Assembly: GCF_000730645.1 (NCBI RefSeq) | Contig: NZ_BBIU01000037.1 | Location: 1-63,965 of the forward strand | Source: Pseudomonas parafulva NBRC 16636 = DSM 17004 | GTDB taxonomy: Bacteria; Pseudomonadota; Gammaproteobacteria; Pseudomonadales; Pseudomonadaceae | DNA: 63,965 nt | Direction: 5' to 3' | Part shown: positions 51,748-62,260 of the stretch, one piece after another | Numbering within the stretch: position 1 is the stretch's first letter | Layout of the letters: the number at the start of each line of letters is the position of its first letter | Made by a program: the position numbers and the translations under genes | The notes under the pieces: model-generated | Told to the model about the DNA's origin: nothing | What the model saw: only the letters and a program-made list of their open reading frames with translations | Databases searched by the model: none

Positions 51748-52341
51748 ATGTTCAAGATCGTCCATCTGGTGACGGGCGTGGCAGCGCTGCTGCTATCGTT
51801 CATGCCCAGCCTGAAAACCGAAGCCATACCCTTCCTGCAACAACCCGACGCGGTGTACCTGGCCCTGCTCGGCCTGCTCAACCTGATACTGGCACCGGTG
51901 GTACCGCTGTACTACCGCGGCGCCAGGCAACAATTGCAATACCTGGCCTGCGCCCTGCTGGTGGTAGCGGTGGTGCTGCAAACCCTGACCCTGCTGGCGC
52001 GCCCGGAAATGGGCAACCTGGCGGCACTGGTCTGTGCATCGCTGGCTGTGCTGCTGCACCTGGTGGCGGGTTTCGCCCAAAGCCCGCGCAAGGCCCGTGC
52101 AACCCAGCACAGCACACCTGATGCCAGCAACCGGGATACCGGCACCGTGAAGTGGTTCAACACCTCCAAAGGCTTCGGCTTTATCTCCCGGGATTCCGGC
52201 GACGATATTTTCGTGCACTTTCGCGCCATTCGCGGTGAGGGCCACCGCATTCTGGTCGAGGGCCAGCGCGTCGAGTTTTCCGTGATGCACCGCGACAAAG
52301 GCCTGCAGGCCGAGGACGTGGTGGCGGTGAACCGCCGCTGA
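51748..52341 (+). CDS. Membrane-anchored cold-shock-domain protein
   Basis: A 197-residue protein of two parts. Residues 1-110 are hydrophobic with three or four predicted helices (IVHLVTGVAALLLSFMPSL, AVYLALLGLLNLILAPVVPLYY, YLACALLVVAVVLQTLTLLA, LAALVCASLAVLLHLVAG). Residues 128-197 are a cold-shock domain: TGTVKWFNTSKGFGFISRDS and DIFVHFRAI are the RNP1 and RNP2 nucleic-acid-binding motifs, and VEFSVMHRDKGLQAEDVVAV ends it. A single-stranded nucleic-acid binder held at the inner membrane is implied. Free cold-shock proteins are about 70 residues, so this is a fusion. No partner gene is evident. Confidence 0.85.
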   Translation: MFKIVHLVTGVAALLLSFMPSLKTEAIPFLQQPDAVYLALLGLLNLILAPVVPLYYRGARQQLQYLACALLVVAVVLQTLTLLARPEMGNLAALVCASLAVLLHLVAGFAQSPRKARATQHSTPDASNRDTGTVKWFNTSKGFGFISRDSGDDIFVHFRAIRGEGHRILVEGQRVEFSVMHRDKGLQAEDVVAVNRR

Positions 52342-52356
52342 AACCCACCCCTCCAG

Positions 52357-52375
52357 CGGGCCGGCCACCGGCCCG
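52357..52375. terminator. GC hairpin between convergent genes
   Basis: CGGGCCGG and CCGGCCCG form an 8-base-pair stem around CCA between the cold-shock gene and slyX. No T run is present, so it is only a candidate terminator. Confidence 0.5.
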
Positions 52376-52393
52376 ACAGGTAAGCCGCCGTGT

Positions 52394-52600
52394 TCAGTAA
52401 TGAGGCGGCGGCGCCTCCTCACCCTCACTGCCGTACTGCCCTAACATTTCCTCGTAACGCTTGAGCAACTCGGCCATCTGCAACTGCAGCCGCTCGATCA
52501 CCCGCCCCTGCTCCACCACCACGTCATTGAGCGCCTGGATGGTGTCATCCTGAAACGCCTGACGGGTTTCCAGCTCGACCATGCGCTGCTCAAGCGACAT
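52394..52600 (-). CDS. slyX: SlyX family protein
   Basis: A 68-residue coiled-coil protein: MSLEQRMVELETRQAFQDDT opens a helix with heptad spacing, LNDVVVEQGRVIERLQLQMAELLKR continues it, and the tail ends in the typical EEAPPPHY. The function of SlyX is unknown. Its ATG is inside the end of the HIT gene (overlap 11 bases), so it is co-translated. Confidence 0.92.
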   Translation of the reverse strand: MSLEQRMVELETRQAFQDDTIQALNDVVVEQGRVIERLQLQMAELLKRYEEMLGQYGSEGEEAPPPHY

Positions 52601-53021
52601 CGGCGGCCTCCTTGAAGCCTTCCAGCTGCAAAGCCCGCACGCGCTGGCGAACCACTTGCACCTGCTCGTCGCTGTAGCTCACCGCCGGGCACTTGCCCCA
52701 AACCGGTGCCGGCCATGCCGCGTCGCCTTGCATACGCACGATCACGTGCATGTGCAACTGGCTGACCACGTTACCCAGGGTGGCGACATTCATCTTGTCG
52801 GCGCCATAGCTGGCTTTGAGCGCGACGGCCAACTGGGTGGTTTCCTGCCACAGCTGGTGTTGCTCGGCGGCGTCCAGGTCGAAAAGCTCACTGACGCCCG
52901 GGCGTTTTGGCACCAGGATGAACCACGGATAGTTGGCATCCTTGCTCAGCAGCAGCTGGCACAGCTCGAAATCACCCAGTACCACCGTATCGAGTTGCAA
53001 ACGCGAATCAAGAACAAACAA
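52590..53021 (-). CDS. HIT-domain protein
   Basis: A 143-residue histidine-triad protein. The motif near the C-terminal part reads QLHMHVIVR (His-x-His-x with hydrophobics; the usual third His is replaced by Arg), with NYPWFILVPKRPGVSELFDL in front. HIT proteins hydrolyse or transfer nucleotides on phosphoramidates or dinucleotides. The start is a TTG (53021) with GGAGGAG seven bases upstream and the typical MFVLDSRLQ sequence. It is transcribed ahead of slyX. The exact substrate is unknown. Confidence 0.9.
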   Translation of the reverse strand: MFVLDSRLQLDTVVLGDFELCQLLLSKDANYPWFILVPKRPGVSELFDLDAAEQHQLWQETTQLAVALKASYGADKMNVATLGNVVSQLHMHVIVRMQGDAAWPAPVWGKCPAVSYSDEQVQVVRQRVRALQLEGFKEAADVA

Positions 53022-53616
53022 AGTGAATCTCCTCCAAGCGGATACAGCGGTTACAACGTAAAAAAGCCGTCATCAGAATACGCTGCACGATTCCGGTAAC
53101 ACAGCGCTACTTTTCGCACCAAAATGACGCCTCCTGCACACGGCCTGACACAAAGGAAGGCCACAATTGACTCTGGATTAACAAATCGCGGTAACACATT
53201 GACTTTGATAGCAAGCTAGCGGGTTTGCCACGTGGGTTTACACAGGCACACCATCAGACAGCCCACACCCCGTGTTTTCAGGACTTGGTGGGGTTCGCCC
53301 GCGGCAAATGTGAAAATTTCATCAACCAGGAGCAAATATGAGCACGCTTGTTGCATTGCTCTGACGCCAAGTCGGCATGACTACTGCAATACCCGGGTTA
53401 CCAAGGCTCTGTGTGAAAAGCTGCGGATTACGACCTGAAAATGCCCGACAGCGACGTGGAAAAAAAGTTCCGTAAAGAGTGCTTATTGCCATATCGCCAA
53501 CGTCAGTCAGCGTGCTATATCTTTTCGCCGACATAACAAGAAAGAGCTGCACCCAATAACTAGAACACCTGGATGCAGCGGTACTCTTCCTAAAAAAACC
53601 AAAGGAGCAAATCACG
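53022..53616. other. Intergenic region before the porin gene
   Basis: This 595-base gap holds no convincing gene. A GGAGCAAAT site at 53329-53337 precedes a tiny frame (53338-53364, encoding MSTLVALL). An imperfect stem GCTGCACCC/GGATGCAGC lies near 53545-53578. The AT-rich part 53450-53540 probably contains the porin promoter, but no consensus could be fixed. Confidence 0.4.
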
Positions 53617-54888
53617 ATGCGCGTGATGAAGTGGAGCATGATCGCCCTGGCCGTTTCGGCGGGGTCCTCGCAGATGGCACTGGCCTCTTCGCAGGATGAG
53701 TCCAAAGGTTTTGTTGAAGACAGCAAGCTGAGCGTCAAAACTCGCATGCTGTATTTCAGCCGTGATTTCCGCAACAACCAGGGCGGCCAAAGCCGCCGCG
53801 AAGAAACTGGCCTCGGTTTCGTCGGCACCTACGAGTCGGGCTTCACCCAGGGCACCGTAGGTGTAGGCCTGGACGCCATCGGCATGCTGGGCCTGAAACT
53901 GGACAGCGGCAAAGGCCGCGCCGGCACCGGCCTGTTCCCGACGGGCTCCGACGGCCGCTCGCAGGATGACTACTCCAAAGGCGGCGGCGCGGTGAAATTC
54001 CGCATTTCCGACACCGTACTGAAAGTCGGCGACCAGTTCACTGCGCTGCCCGTCTTCGCAACCGATGACAGCCGCCTGCTGCCTGAAATCGCCCAAGGTG
54101 CATTGCTCACCAGCAACGACATCAAAGGCCTGACCCTGCACGCCGGCCGCTTCACCAGCCTGACCGGCCAGGAGCAGACCAACCGTGACAGCCTGCGCCT
54201 GAAGGAAGCCGATGTATTCGGTGGTACCTACGCCTTCACCGACAGCCTGTCCACCAGCCTGTACTACTCCAAGGTCGAAGACTACTGGCGCAAATACTAC
54301 GCCAACGTCAACTGGGCGCTACCGCTGTCCGACAAGCAAGGCCTGGTGTTCGACTTCAACTTCTACGACACCAAGAGCGACGGCCAAGGCCTGCAGCGCG
54401 CCGAAAAAGACGGCGTGACCAAGCTCGACAACCGTGCCTTCAGCCTGTCCGGCGCGTACAACATCGGCGCGCACACCTTCACCCTGGCCTACCAGAAAGT
54501 GACCGGTGATGGCGACTATGGCTACGGCGTAGACGGCGGTGGCACCGTGTTCCTGGCCAACTCCGTGGCGCGTTCCGACTTCAACGCCGAAGGCGAGAAG
54601 TCCTGGCAGGCCCGCTACGACCTGAACTTTGCCGAGTACGGCATCCCAGGCCTGAGCTTCATGACTCGCTACGTGCGCGGTACCGGTGCAGACACCGGCA
54701 CCACCAGCAATGGCAAGGAATGGGAACGCGACATCGACATCAAGTACGTGCTGCAGGAAGGCCCGGCCAAGGACCTCAGCTTCCGCGTACGTCAGGCCAC
54801 CTACCGCTCTTCCGATGGCGTCTACTACGGCTCCCCATCGCTGGACGAACTGCGCCTGATCGTGGAGTACCCGCTGAGCATCCTGTAA
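53617..54888 (+). CDS. OprD-family outer-membrane porin
   Basis: A 423-residue barrel porin of the OprD family, slightly shorter than P. aeruginosa OprD (443). It has a signal peptide (MRVMKWSMIALAVSAGSSQMALA), then alternating beta-strand segments such as TYESGFTQGTVGVGLDAIG, YSKGGGAVKFRISDTVLKVG, HTFTLAYQKVTGDGDYGYG and the C-terminal DELRLIVEYPLSIL. It lets small solutes (basic amino acids, carboxylates) across the outer membrane. It is next to proS, as oprD (PA0958) and proS (PA0956) are in P. aeruginosa, so it may be the OprD orthologue, but the family is large and specificity varies. AAAGGAG precedes the ATG; a strong terminator follows. Confidence 0.93.
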   Translation: MRVMKWSMIALAVSAGSSQMALASSQDESKGFVEDSKLSVKTRMLYFSRDFRNNQGGQSRREETGLGFVGTYESGFTQGTVGVGLDAIGMLGLKLDSGKGRAGTGLFPTGSDGRSQDDYSKGGGAVKFRISDTVLKVGDQFTALPVFATDDSRLLPEIAQGALLTSNDIKGLTLHAGRFTSLTGQEQTNRDSLRLKEADVFGGTYAFTDSLSTSLYYSKVEDYWRKYYANVNWALPLSDKQGLVFDFNFYDTKSDGQGLQRAEKDGVTKLDNRAFSLSGAYNIGAHTFTLAYQKVTGDGDYGYGVDGGGTVFLANSVARSDFNAEGEKSWQARYDLNFAEYGIPGLSFMTRYVRGTGADTGTTSNGKEWERDIDIKYVLQEGPAKDLSFRVRQATYRSSDGVYYGSPSLDELRLIVEYPLSIL

Positions 54889-54914
54889 GCCTGGCTTGCA
54901 GTGCCCCGCACTTG

Positions 54915-54945
54915 AAAAGCCCGGCGATCACGCCGGGCTTTTTCT
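54915..54945 (+). terminator. Terminator after the porin gene
   Basis: AAAAGCCCGGCG, loop ATCA, CGCCGGGCTTTT: a 12-base-pair stem followed by TTC and more Ts. A textbook intrinsic terminator. Confidence 0.92.
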
Positions 54946-55041
54946 TTGGCTGACAACAGCGGCGCCCTGGGGCATCCTGTACGCCTTCGTTTCACCCCCG
55001 TACAATGCGGGGCTATTTCAACGTATTAGACACGGCTAACC

Positions 55042-56757
<1,716 letters not shown>

Positions 56758-56777
56758 TAACCAATGCCCGAGTGATC

Positions 56778-57731
56778 ATGTCAAAGCGAAGTACCTTCAA
56801 CCTGACGGGCGCCGCACTGTGCGGCGCCCTGCTCGTCAGCGGCTGCGCCAACCAGATGCCCCAGCGTAGCGACCATGAGGAGCGCGTGGAGCGCAAGCTG
56901 CTCGAGCACACCTTGCAAATCGATGTTGGCGAGCCAGAGGTCATGGAGCTGCCGCAGCGACGTGTGCGCGTGCACGAGCAGAAGCGTTTTGAAGTCACCG
57001 AATACGAAGTGACCCGTCACTACGACCGCTATACGCCCTACCAGCCATGGCGGGAAATCTACGAAATCCCGCTTGGCGCTGTTGCGGTGGTGGCAGGCGT
57101 TGGGGCAAATGTGGTCAACGTCTTCGCCTTGGGCAACCTGCCGCAAAGTGTCACCCATGACTGGCTGAGCTACGGCGTGGATGGCCTCAACCCGTTCATG
57201 AACGTGGCGTCCAATGGCCGCGCCCAGCAGAACCTTGCGGGTATCAGCGAAGTGCAGAAAGCCAAGCGCGAAGAGGCCACGAGCATGCCGTGGAGCGAGC
57301 GCCTGGTCGAGGTGAAAGCGGGCAAGGTGACCCACGAACTCACCACCGACCGCAATGGCATGTTGCGCTTGAACCTGCTGGACACTCCGTTCTCCGAACA
57401 GAACCTCAACCACGTTGGCACACTGCATCTACAGGTCGTGGATGAAGACAACGCGGTACGCGGTGATGCCAGCCTGTTGGTCAGCGCCACGCTGCGCAAC
57501 AAGTTGCGCGAAGCCCACGAGCTGATTTTCGACGACCTCGAAGACGACGATGTCGGGCAATGGGTGCACCGGGTCAAACGCCTGTCAGAGCTGGGCCTGG
57601 AAGAGGAAGCCAGCGAAATGGAGCAAAGCCTGATCGAGCTGACGCGCAACGACCCGGAGCTGCAACAGGAGTTTCTCAAGTCGTTGACCAAGGCAACCGG
57701 CCGGCTGGTGGCCGACCCAGGCGCGCACTGA
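56778..57731 (+). CDS. Putative outer-membrane lipoprotein of unknown function
   Basis: A 317-residue predicted lipoprotein. The signal ends in LLVSGC, so a lipidated Cys near residue 22 is expected. The middle has a hydrophobic segment (IPLGAVAVVAGVGANVVNVFALG) and the C-terminal third is charged and helical (FDDLEDDDVGQWVHRVKRLSE, EMEQSLIELTRNDPELQQEF). I do not recognise a named family. The ATG at 56778 was preferred to the GTG at 56772. It follows proS by 20 bases in the same direction and may share its transcript. A convergent dinB gene follows after 64 bases. Confidence 0.75.
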   Translation: MSKRSTFNLTGAALCGALLVSGCANQMPQRSDHEERVERKLLEHTLQIDVGEPEVMELPQRRVRVHEQKRFEVTEYEVTRHYDRYTPYQPWREIYEIPLGAVAVVAGVGANVVNVFALGNLPQSVTHDWLSYGVDGLNPFMNVASNGRAQQNLAGISEVQKAKREEATSMPWSERLVEVKAGKVTHELTTDRNGMLRLNLLDTPFSEQNLNHVGTLHLQVVDEDNAVRGDASLLVSATLRNKLREAHELIFDDLEDDDVGQWVHRVKRLSELGLEEEASEMEQSLIELTRNDPELQQEFLKSLTKATGRLVADPGAH

Positions 57732-57795
57732 CCCATTGATCCACTGGCAAAATGCGCCTTCTTTATAGAGAGCGGGCGCACCGTCGCCAGGTAGG

Positions 57796-58860
57796 CTACT
57801 GCGGTGGGAACAACTCCATCTGTTCATGCGCCCCGCGCAGGTCACGCAACCTCACCCCTACCCCCAGCAAGCGCACCGGTTTGCCACCCCTGGCGAACGC
57901 CTGCCCCAATAACTGCCGATAACTGTCCAGATCCCTGCCCGCCCCGGCCTGCTCCAGCGTAGTCTGGGTGAAGTCGTGGAACTTGACCTTGACGAAGGGT
58001 TTGTCCGGTCGGTAGCTGGCGTCCATTCGTTCGATGCGGGTATTCAGGCTTTCCAGCAGCTCCGGCAAGCGCGCCAGGCAACTGGCCAGGTCCGGCAGGT
58101 CGGTGTCGTAGGTGTTTTCCACGCTGACCGATTGGCGACGGCTGTCGTTATGAACAACCCGCTCGTCAATGCCTCGCGCCAACCCCCACAAGCGCTCGCC
58201 GAAACTGCCAAATTCGCGCACCAGCGCCAGGCGCGACCAGTCTCGCAGTTGCAGGCAGGTTTCAATGCCAAGGCGCGTCAGCTTCTCTGCGGTCACCTTG
58301 CCCACACCATGCAGCCTGGCAACCGGCAATGCGGCGACAAACGCCTCGACCTCGCCGGGCGTTATCACAAACAACCCATTGGGCTTACGCCAGTCACTGG
58401 CGATCTTGGCCAGGAACTTGTTGGGCGCCACACCTGCAGAAACCGTGATGTGCAGCGTGCGGGCAACACGCCGGCGAATGTCTTCAGCGATGCGCGTGGC
58501 GCTGCCGGCGTACCACTGGCTGTCACTGACGTCCAGATAGGCTTCATCAAGGGACAACGGCTCGATCAGGTCGGTGTACTCGCGGAAAATACTGTGGATT
58601 TCACGGGAAGCTTCGCGGTAGGCCTCGAAACGCGGCTTCACGATCAACAGGTCCGGGCACAGCTTGAGGGCATGGCGGGACGACATGGCCGAGCGCACAC
58701 CATAGGCACGCGCCTCATAATTGCAGGTGGCGATGACCCCACGCCGCTCGGCGGAGCCACCCACTGCCATCGGCCGACCGGCCAGGCGCGGGTCGTCGCG
58801 CATCTCGATTGCTGCGTAGAAGCAGTCGCAGTCGACGTGGATGATCTTGCGCAAAGACAT
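57796..58860 (-). CDS. dinB: DNA polymerase IV
   Basis: A 354-residue Y-family polymerase for translesion synthesis. Catalytic carboxylates are in HVDCDCFYAAIEM and SLDEAYLDVS; the fingers include YEARAYGVRSAMSS; the helix-hairpin-helix is RLHGVGKVTAEKLTRLGI; the C-terminal little-finger domain ends in a beta-clamp-like motif (MELFPPQ). The start MSLRKIIHVDCDCF at 58860 is the family start; the open frame upstream is not coding. A LexA box lies 16-31 bases before the start, so the gene is SOS-induced. Confidence 0.97.
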   Translation of the reverse strand: MSLRKIIHVDCDCFYAAIEMRDDPRLAGRPMAVGGSAERRGVIATCNYEARAYGVRSAMSSRHALKLCPDLLIVKPRFEAYREASREIHSIFREYTDLIEPLSLDEAYLDVSDSQWYAGSATRIAEDIRRRVARTLHITVSAGVAPNKFLAKIASDWRKPNGLFVITPGEVEAFVAALPVARLHGVGKVTAEKLTRLGIETCLQLRDWSRLALVREFGSFGERLWGLARGIDERVVHNDSRRQSVSVENTYDTDLPDLASCLARLPELLESLNTRIERMDASYRPDKPFVKVKFHDFTQTTLEQAGAGRDLDSYRQLLGQAFARGGKPVRLLGVGVRLRDLRGAHEQMELFPPQ

Positions 58861-58875
58861 GGATGACCGTGAGCA

Positions 58876-58891
58876 CTGTAAATTCATACAG
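58876..58891. promoter_or_regulatory. LexA (SOS) box upstream of dinB
   Basis: The 16-base sequence reads CTGTATGAATTTACAG on the dinB strand, fitting the CTGT-N8-ACAG LexA consensus with the typical AT-rich centre. It is 15 bases upstream of the start codon. Confidence 0.88.
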
Positions 58892-59033
58892 ATAGTAGCG
58901 CATGAGGCCTGGAGTGAAACAGCCTGTGCCCAGGGTTGCCCGATTACCGGCCTGAAAACCCCGCCACGCCTGGGGCGCTCCCCCTTTACGGCTGCTAAGA
59001 GTTTGAACGGGAAAGGTTTTTTTAGAATAAAGC

Positions 59034-59061
59034 TTGACACCTCCAGGGAAATCCGTAGAAT
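59034..59061 (+). promoter_or_regulatory. Promoter of the first initiator tRNA
   Basis: TTGACA at 59034-59039, a 16-base spacer, then TAGAAT at 59056-59061. The tRNA begins 13 bases further on. Confidence 0.88.
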
Positions 59062-59074
59062 TCGATCTCACAGG

Positions 59075-59151
<77 letters not shown>

Positions 59152-59161
59152 GATTCGAGAG

Positions 59162-59191
59162 AAGGCCACTGTTAACGCAGTGGCCTTTTTC
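59162..59191 (+). terminator. Terminator after tRNA-fMet copy 1
   Basis: AAGGCCACTG, loop TTAACG, CAGTGGCCTT then TTT: a 10-base-pair stem with a T run. Confidence 0.9.
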
Positions 59192-59243
59192 TTTGGCCCT
59201 GAGAAAGGGCGACAAAAAAATCAAAAGAATCAACAAGTAGCGC

Positions 59244-59271
59244 TTGACACCCTCCATGGAAACTGTAGAAT
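59244..59271 (+). promoter_or_regulatory. Promoter of the second initiator tRNA
   Basis: TTGACA at 59244-59249, 16-base spacer and TAGAAT at 59266-59271: the same boxes and spacing as copy 1, with a partly diverged spacer. Confidence 0.88.
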
Positions 59272-59283
59272 TCGCCCCACTGA

Positions 59284-59360
<77 letters not shown>

Positions 59361-59370
59361 TATCGTCAGA

Positions 59371-59412
59371 ACAAACCCCGCCTGTTTAGCGACAGGCGGG
59401 GTTTGTTGCTTT
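59371..59412 (+). terminator. Terminator after tRNA-fMet copy 2
   Basis: ACAAACCCCGCCTGT pairs perfectly over 15 bases with ACAGGCGGGGTTTGT around TTAGCG; TGCTTT follows. Confidence 0.9.
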
Positions 59413-59617
59413 AGCGCCCCCGTATACCCCGCCTGCCTTGTTTTGCTGGGGCCTGCCCAACCATAGGCTTGGCCCGCCGCCCTTAGAATGAACTATCTTT
59501 AACGCTGCCTGGCTGTTAAGCGCCTTGGGCAGGAGTAATATTGGATACGTTTTCCCAAAGGGACTTTCACTTGGCCGCACCTCTTCTTCACCTCGCGCCT
59601 GCTGCACGAGGTAACCC

Positions 59618-62260
59618 ATGACTTCGCACAACCCCGAACCCGCAGGGCCACTGGCAACCGCACTGCCCACTGCAGCGCAGCGCCTGCCTTTGCTCGAACG
59701 CATCAGCCGCTACCGCCAGCCCATTGGCCTGGCGGTGACCCTGCTGTTGTTCACCATGGCGCTGATCGCCTGCCGCCACCTGTTGAGCGAGCTGGACATC
59801 TATGCCCTGCACGACGCCATGCTCAGTGTGCCGGTGCACGCGTTGCTGGGCGCCCTGCTGGCGACCGTGGTCGGCTTTGTGATCCTGCTGGGTTACGAGT
59901 GGTCGGCCAGCCGTTACGCCGGGGTGAAATTGCCGGCAAGCAGCCTGGTGCTGGGCGGCTTCAGCGCGTTCGCGATTGGTAATGCCATTGGCCTCTCGAT
60001 GCTCTCGGGCGGTTCGGTGCGTTATCGCCTCTATGCCCGCCAGGGGCTCGGTGCGGGTGAAGTGGCGCGCATGACGGTATTCGCCAGCCTTTCACTGGGC
60101 TGCGCACTGCCACCGCTGGCAGCCCTGGCCACCTTGAGCAACCTGCCAGCGGCCTCCACTGCCCTGCGTTTGTCGCCCACCCTGCTGGCGGGTGTCGCCA
60201 TCGCGGTGCTGGTGGCCAGCGCACTGCTGGTGGCCGGCTTGTACCGCAGGCGCCTGGCGGAGCAACCACTGGCAGACAACTTGCTGGTGCAACTGGGCCG
60301 CCGCACCCTGCGCCTGCCGGGTGCCCGCCTGGCAGGCCTGCAGTTGCTGATCACTGCGCTGGATGTCGCCGCTGCGGCTACTGTGCTGTACCTGCTGTTG
60401 CCAGAGGCACCACCCTTCGGCGCGTTCGTCCTGGTCTACCTGCTGGCCCTGGCAGCCGGCGTGCTCAGCCACGTACCGGGAGGTGTCGGGGTTTTCGAAG
60501 CGATCCTGCTGGCCGCCTTTGCCAACCAGCTGGGTGCCGCTCCGCTGGCAGCCGCCTTGCTGCTGTATCGGCTGATCTATGTGGTGCTGCCGTTGCTGGT
60601 GGCGTGCGTACTGCTGCTGGCCAATGAAGCCAAGCGCCTGCTGTTCGCCCAGCAGGCAATGAAGGCTGCATCGGGGTTGGCTGCGCCGATCCTGGCGATC
60701 ATGGTGTTCATCTCCGGCGTGGTGTTGCTGTTCTCCGGCGCTACACCCGAGATTGACTCGCGCCTTGAGCACATGGGTTTCCTGATCCCTCACCGGCTGA
60801 TCGACGCATCGCACTTTGGCGCCAGCCTGATTGGCGTACTGTGCCTGCTGCTGGCCCAGGGCCTGCGCCGGCGCCTGTCCGCTGCCTGGCTGCTGACCAC
60901 GGTATTGCTGCTGGTGGGCTCGTTGCTGTCGCTGCTCAAGGGCTTCGACTGGGAAGAAGCGTCCCTACTGACATTCACCGCTGCCCTGCTCGCCTTGTTC
61001 CGCCGCTCGTTCTACCGCCCAAGCCGCCTGCTGGAACTGCCGTTCTCGCCGGTGTATCTGGTCGCCAGTGCCTGCGCGGTCGGTGCTTCGGTATGGCTGC
61101 TGCTGTTCGCTTACCAGGACGTGCCGTACAGCCACCAACTGTGGTGGCAGTTCACGTTGGACGCCGATGCCCCACGCGGCCTGCGTGCGGCCATGGGCAG
61201 TGCCTTGCTGCTGGCGGCGTTGGCGCTGACCTGGCTGCTGCGTACGGCGCCACCGGTCATTCATCAGCCCGATGAAGCGGAGCTGCAGCGCGCCAACCGC
61301 ATACTGCTGGCGTCGGACCAACCCGACGGGGGCCTGGCCCTGACCGGCGACAAGGCCCTGCTGTTCCACCCCCGCGACAACGCGTTTCTGATGTACGCAC
61401 GCCGTGGTCGCAGCCTGGTGGCGCTGTACGACCCCATTGGCCCTGCCCAGGAACGTGCCGAAATGATCTGGCAGTTCCGTGACCTGTGCGACCTGCACCA
61501 TGCCCGGCCGGTGTTCTACCAGGTGCGCGCCGAGAACCTGCCGTTCTACATGGACATCGGCCTGACCGCGTTGAAGCTGGGCGAGGAAGCCCGGGTCGAC
61601 CTGCGCCGCTTTGATCTCGAAGCCAAAGGCAAGGAGATGAAGGACCTGCGCTACACCTGGAACCGTGGCGGTCGCGATGGCCTGACCCTGGAAATCCACG
61701 AGCACGGCCAAGCCCCGCTGGCCGAGCTGAAGGAAATTTCGGATGCCTGGCTGACCGGCAAGAACGTGCGCGAGAAAGGGTTCTCGCTGGGGCGCTTCAG
61801 CCCGGAGTACCTGCAGCACTTCCGCATCGCCCTGATTCGCTTCCAGGGCCGGCCGGTGGCGTTTGCCAACCTGCTGGAAACCCACAGCAACGAACTGGCG
61901 AGCCTGGACCTGATGCGTGCCCACCCAGAGGCGCCGAAGCTGACCATGGAATTCATGATGATCGGCCTGATCCTGCATTACAAAAGCCATGACTACGGCC
62001 GCTTCAGCCTCGGCATGGTGCCGCTTTCCGGCCTGCAGCCGCGCCGTGGCGCGCCCCTTACCCAGCGCCTGGGTTCGATGGTGTTCCGCCGTGGCGAGCA
62101 GCTTTACAACTTCCAGGGGCTGCGCCGTTTCAAGGACAAGTTCCAACCGGACTGGGAACCCCGTTACATGGCTGTGCCAGCCGGGCTCGACCCGCTGGTG
62201 GCACTGGCCGACACTGCTGCCCTGATTGCCGGCGGCTTGACTGGATTGGTGAAACGCTGA
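59618..62260 (+). CDS. mprF: Aminoacyl-phosphatidylglycerol synthase/flippase MprF
   Basis: An 880-residue protein. The N-terminal 540 residues contain about 14 membrane helices (flippase part, GGSVRYRLYARQGLGAGEVARM, GVLSHVPGGVGVFEA). The C-terminal cytoplasmic domain (from about residue 550) uses aminoacyl-tRNA to modify phosphatidylglycerol: LYDPIGPAQERAEMIWQFRDL, FSLGRFSPEYLQHF, HYKSHDYGRFSLGMVPLSGL. The P. aeruginosa homologue (PA0920) makes alanyl-phosphatidylglycerol, giving resistance to cationic peptides and some antibiotics. GAGGTAACCC precedes the ATG. It overlaps the next gene by TGATG. Confidence 0.94.
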   Translation: MTSHNPEPAGPLATALPTAAQRLPLLERISRYRQPIGLAVTLLLFTMALIACRHLLSELDIYALHDAMLSVPVHALLGALLATVVGFVILLGYEWSASRYAGVKLPASSLVLGGFSAFAIGNAIGLSMLSGGSVRYRLYARQGLGAGEVARMTVFASLSLGCALPPLAALATLSNLPAASTALRLSPTLLAGVAIAVLVASALLVAGLYRRRLAEQPLADNLLVQLGRRTLRLPGARLAGLQLLITALDVAAAATVLYLLLPEAPPFGAFVLVYLLALAAGVLSHVPGGVGVFEAILLAAFANQLGAAPLAAALLLYRLIYVVLPLLVACVLLLANEAKRLLFAQQAMKAASGLAAPILAIMVFISGVVLLFSGATPEIDSRLEHMGFLIPHRLIDASHFGASLIGVLCLLLAQGLRRRLSAAWLLTTVLLLVGSLLSLLKGFDWEEASLLTFTAALLALFRRSFYRPSRLLELPFSPVYLVASACAVGASVWLLLFAYQDVPYSHQLWWQFTLDADAPRGLRAAMGSALLLAALALTWLLRTAPPVIHQPDEAELQRANRILLASDQPDGGLALTGDKALLFHPRDNAFLMYARRGRSLVALYDPIGPAQERAEMIWQFRDLCDLHHARPVFYQVRAENLPFYMDIGLTALKLGEEARVDLRRFDLEAKGKEMKDLRYTWNRGGRDGLTLEIHEHGQAPLAELKEISDAWLTGKNVREKGFSLGRFSPEYLQHFRIALIRFQGRPVAFANLLETHSNELASLDLMRAHPEAPKLTMEFMMIGLILHYKSHDYGRFSLGMVPLSGLQPRRGAPLTQRLGSMVFRRGEQLYNFQGLRRFKDKFQPDWEPRYMAVPAGLDPLVALADTAALIAGGLTGLVKR

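Noticed and set aside
53232..53438. A 68-codon frame before the porin gene
   Set aside because: It lacks a clear ribosome site and shows no similarity or compositional sign of coding.
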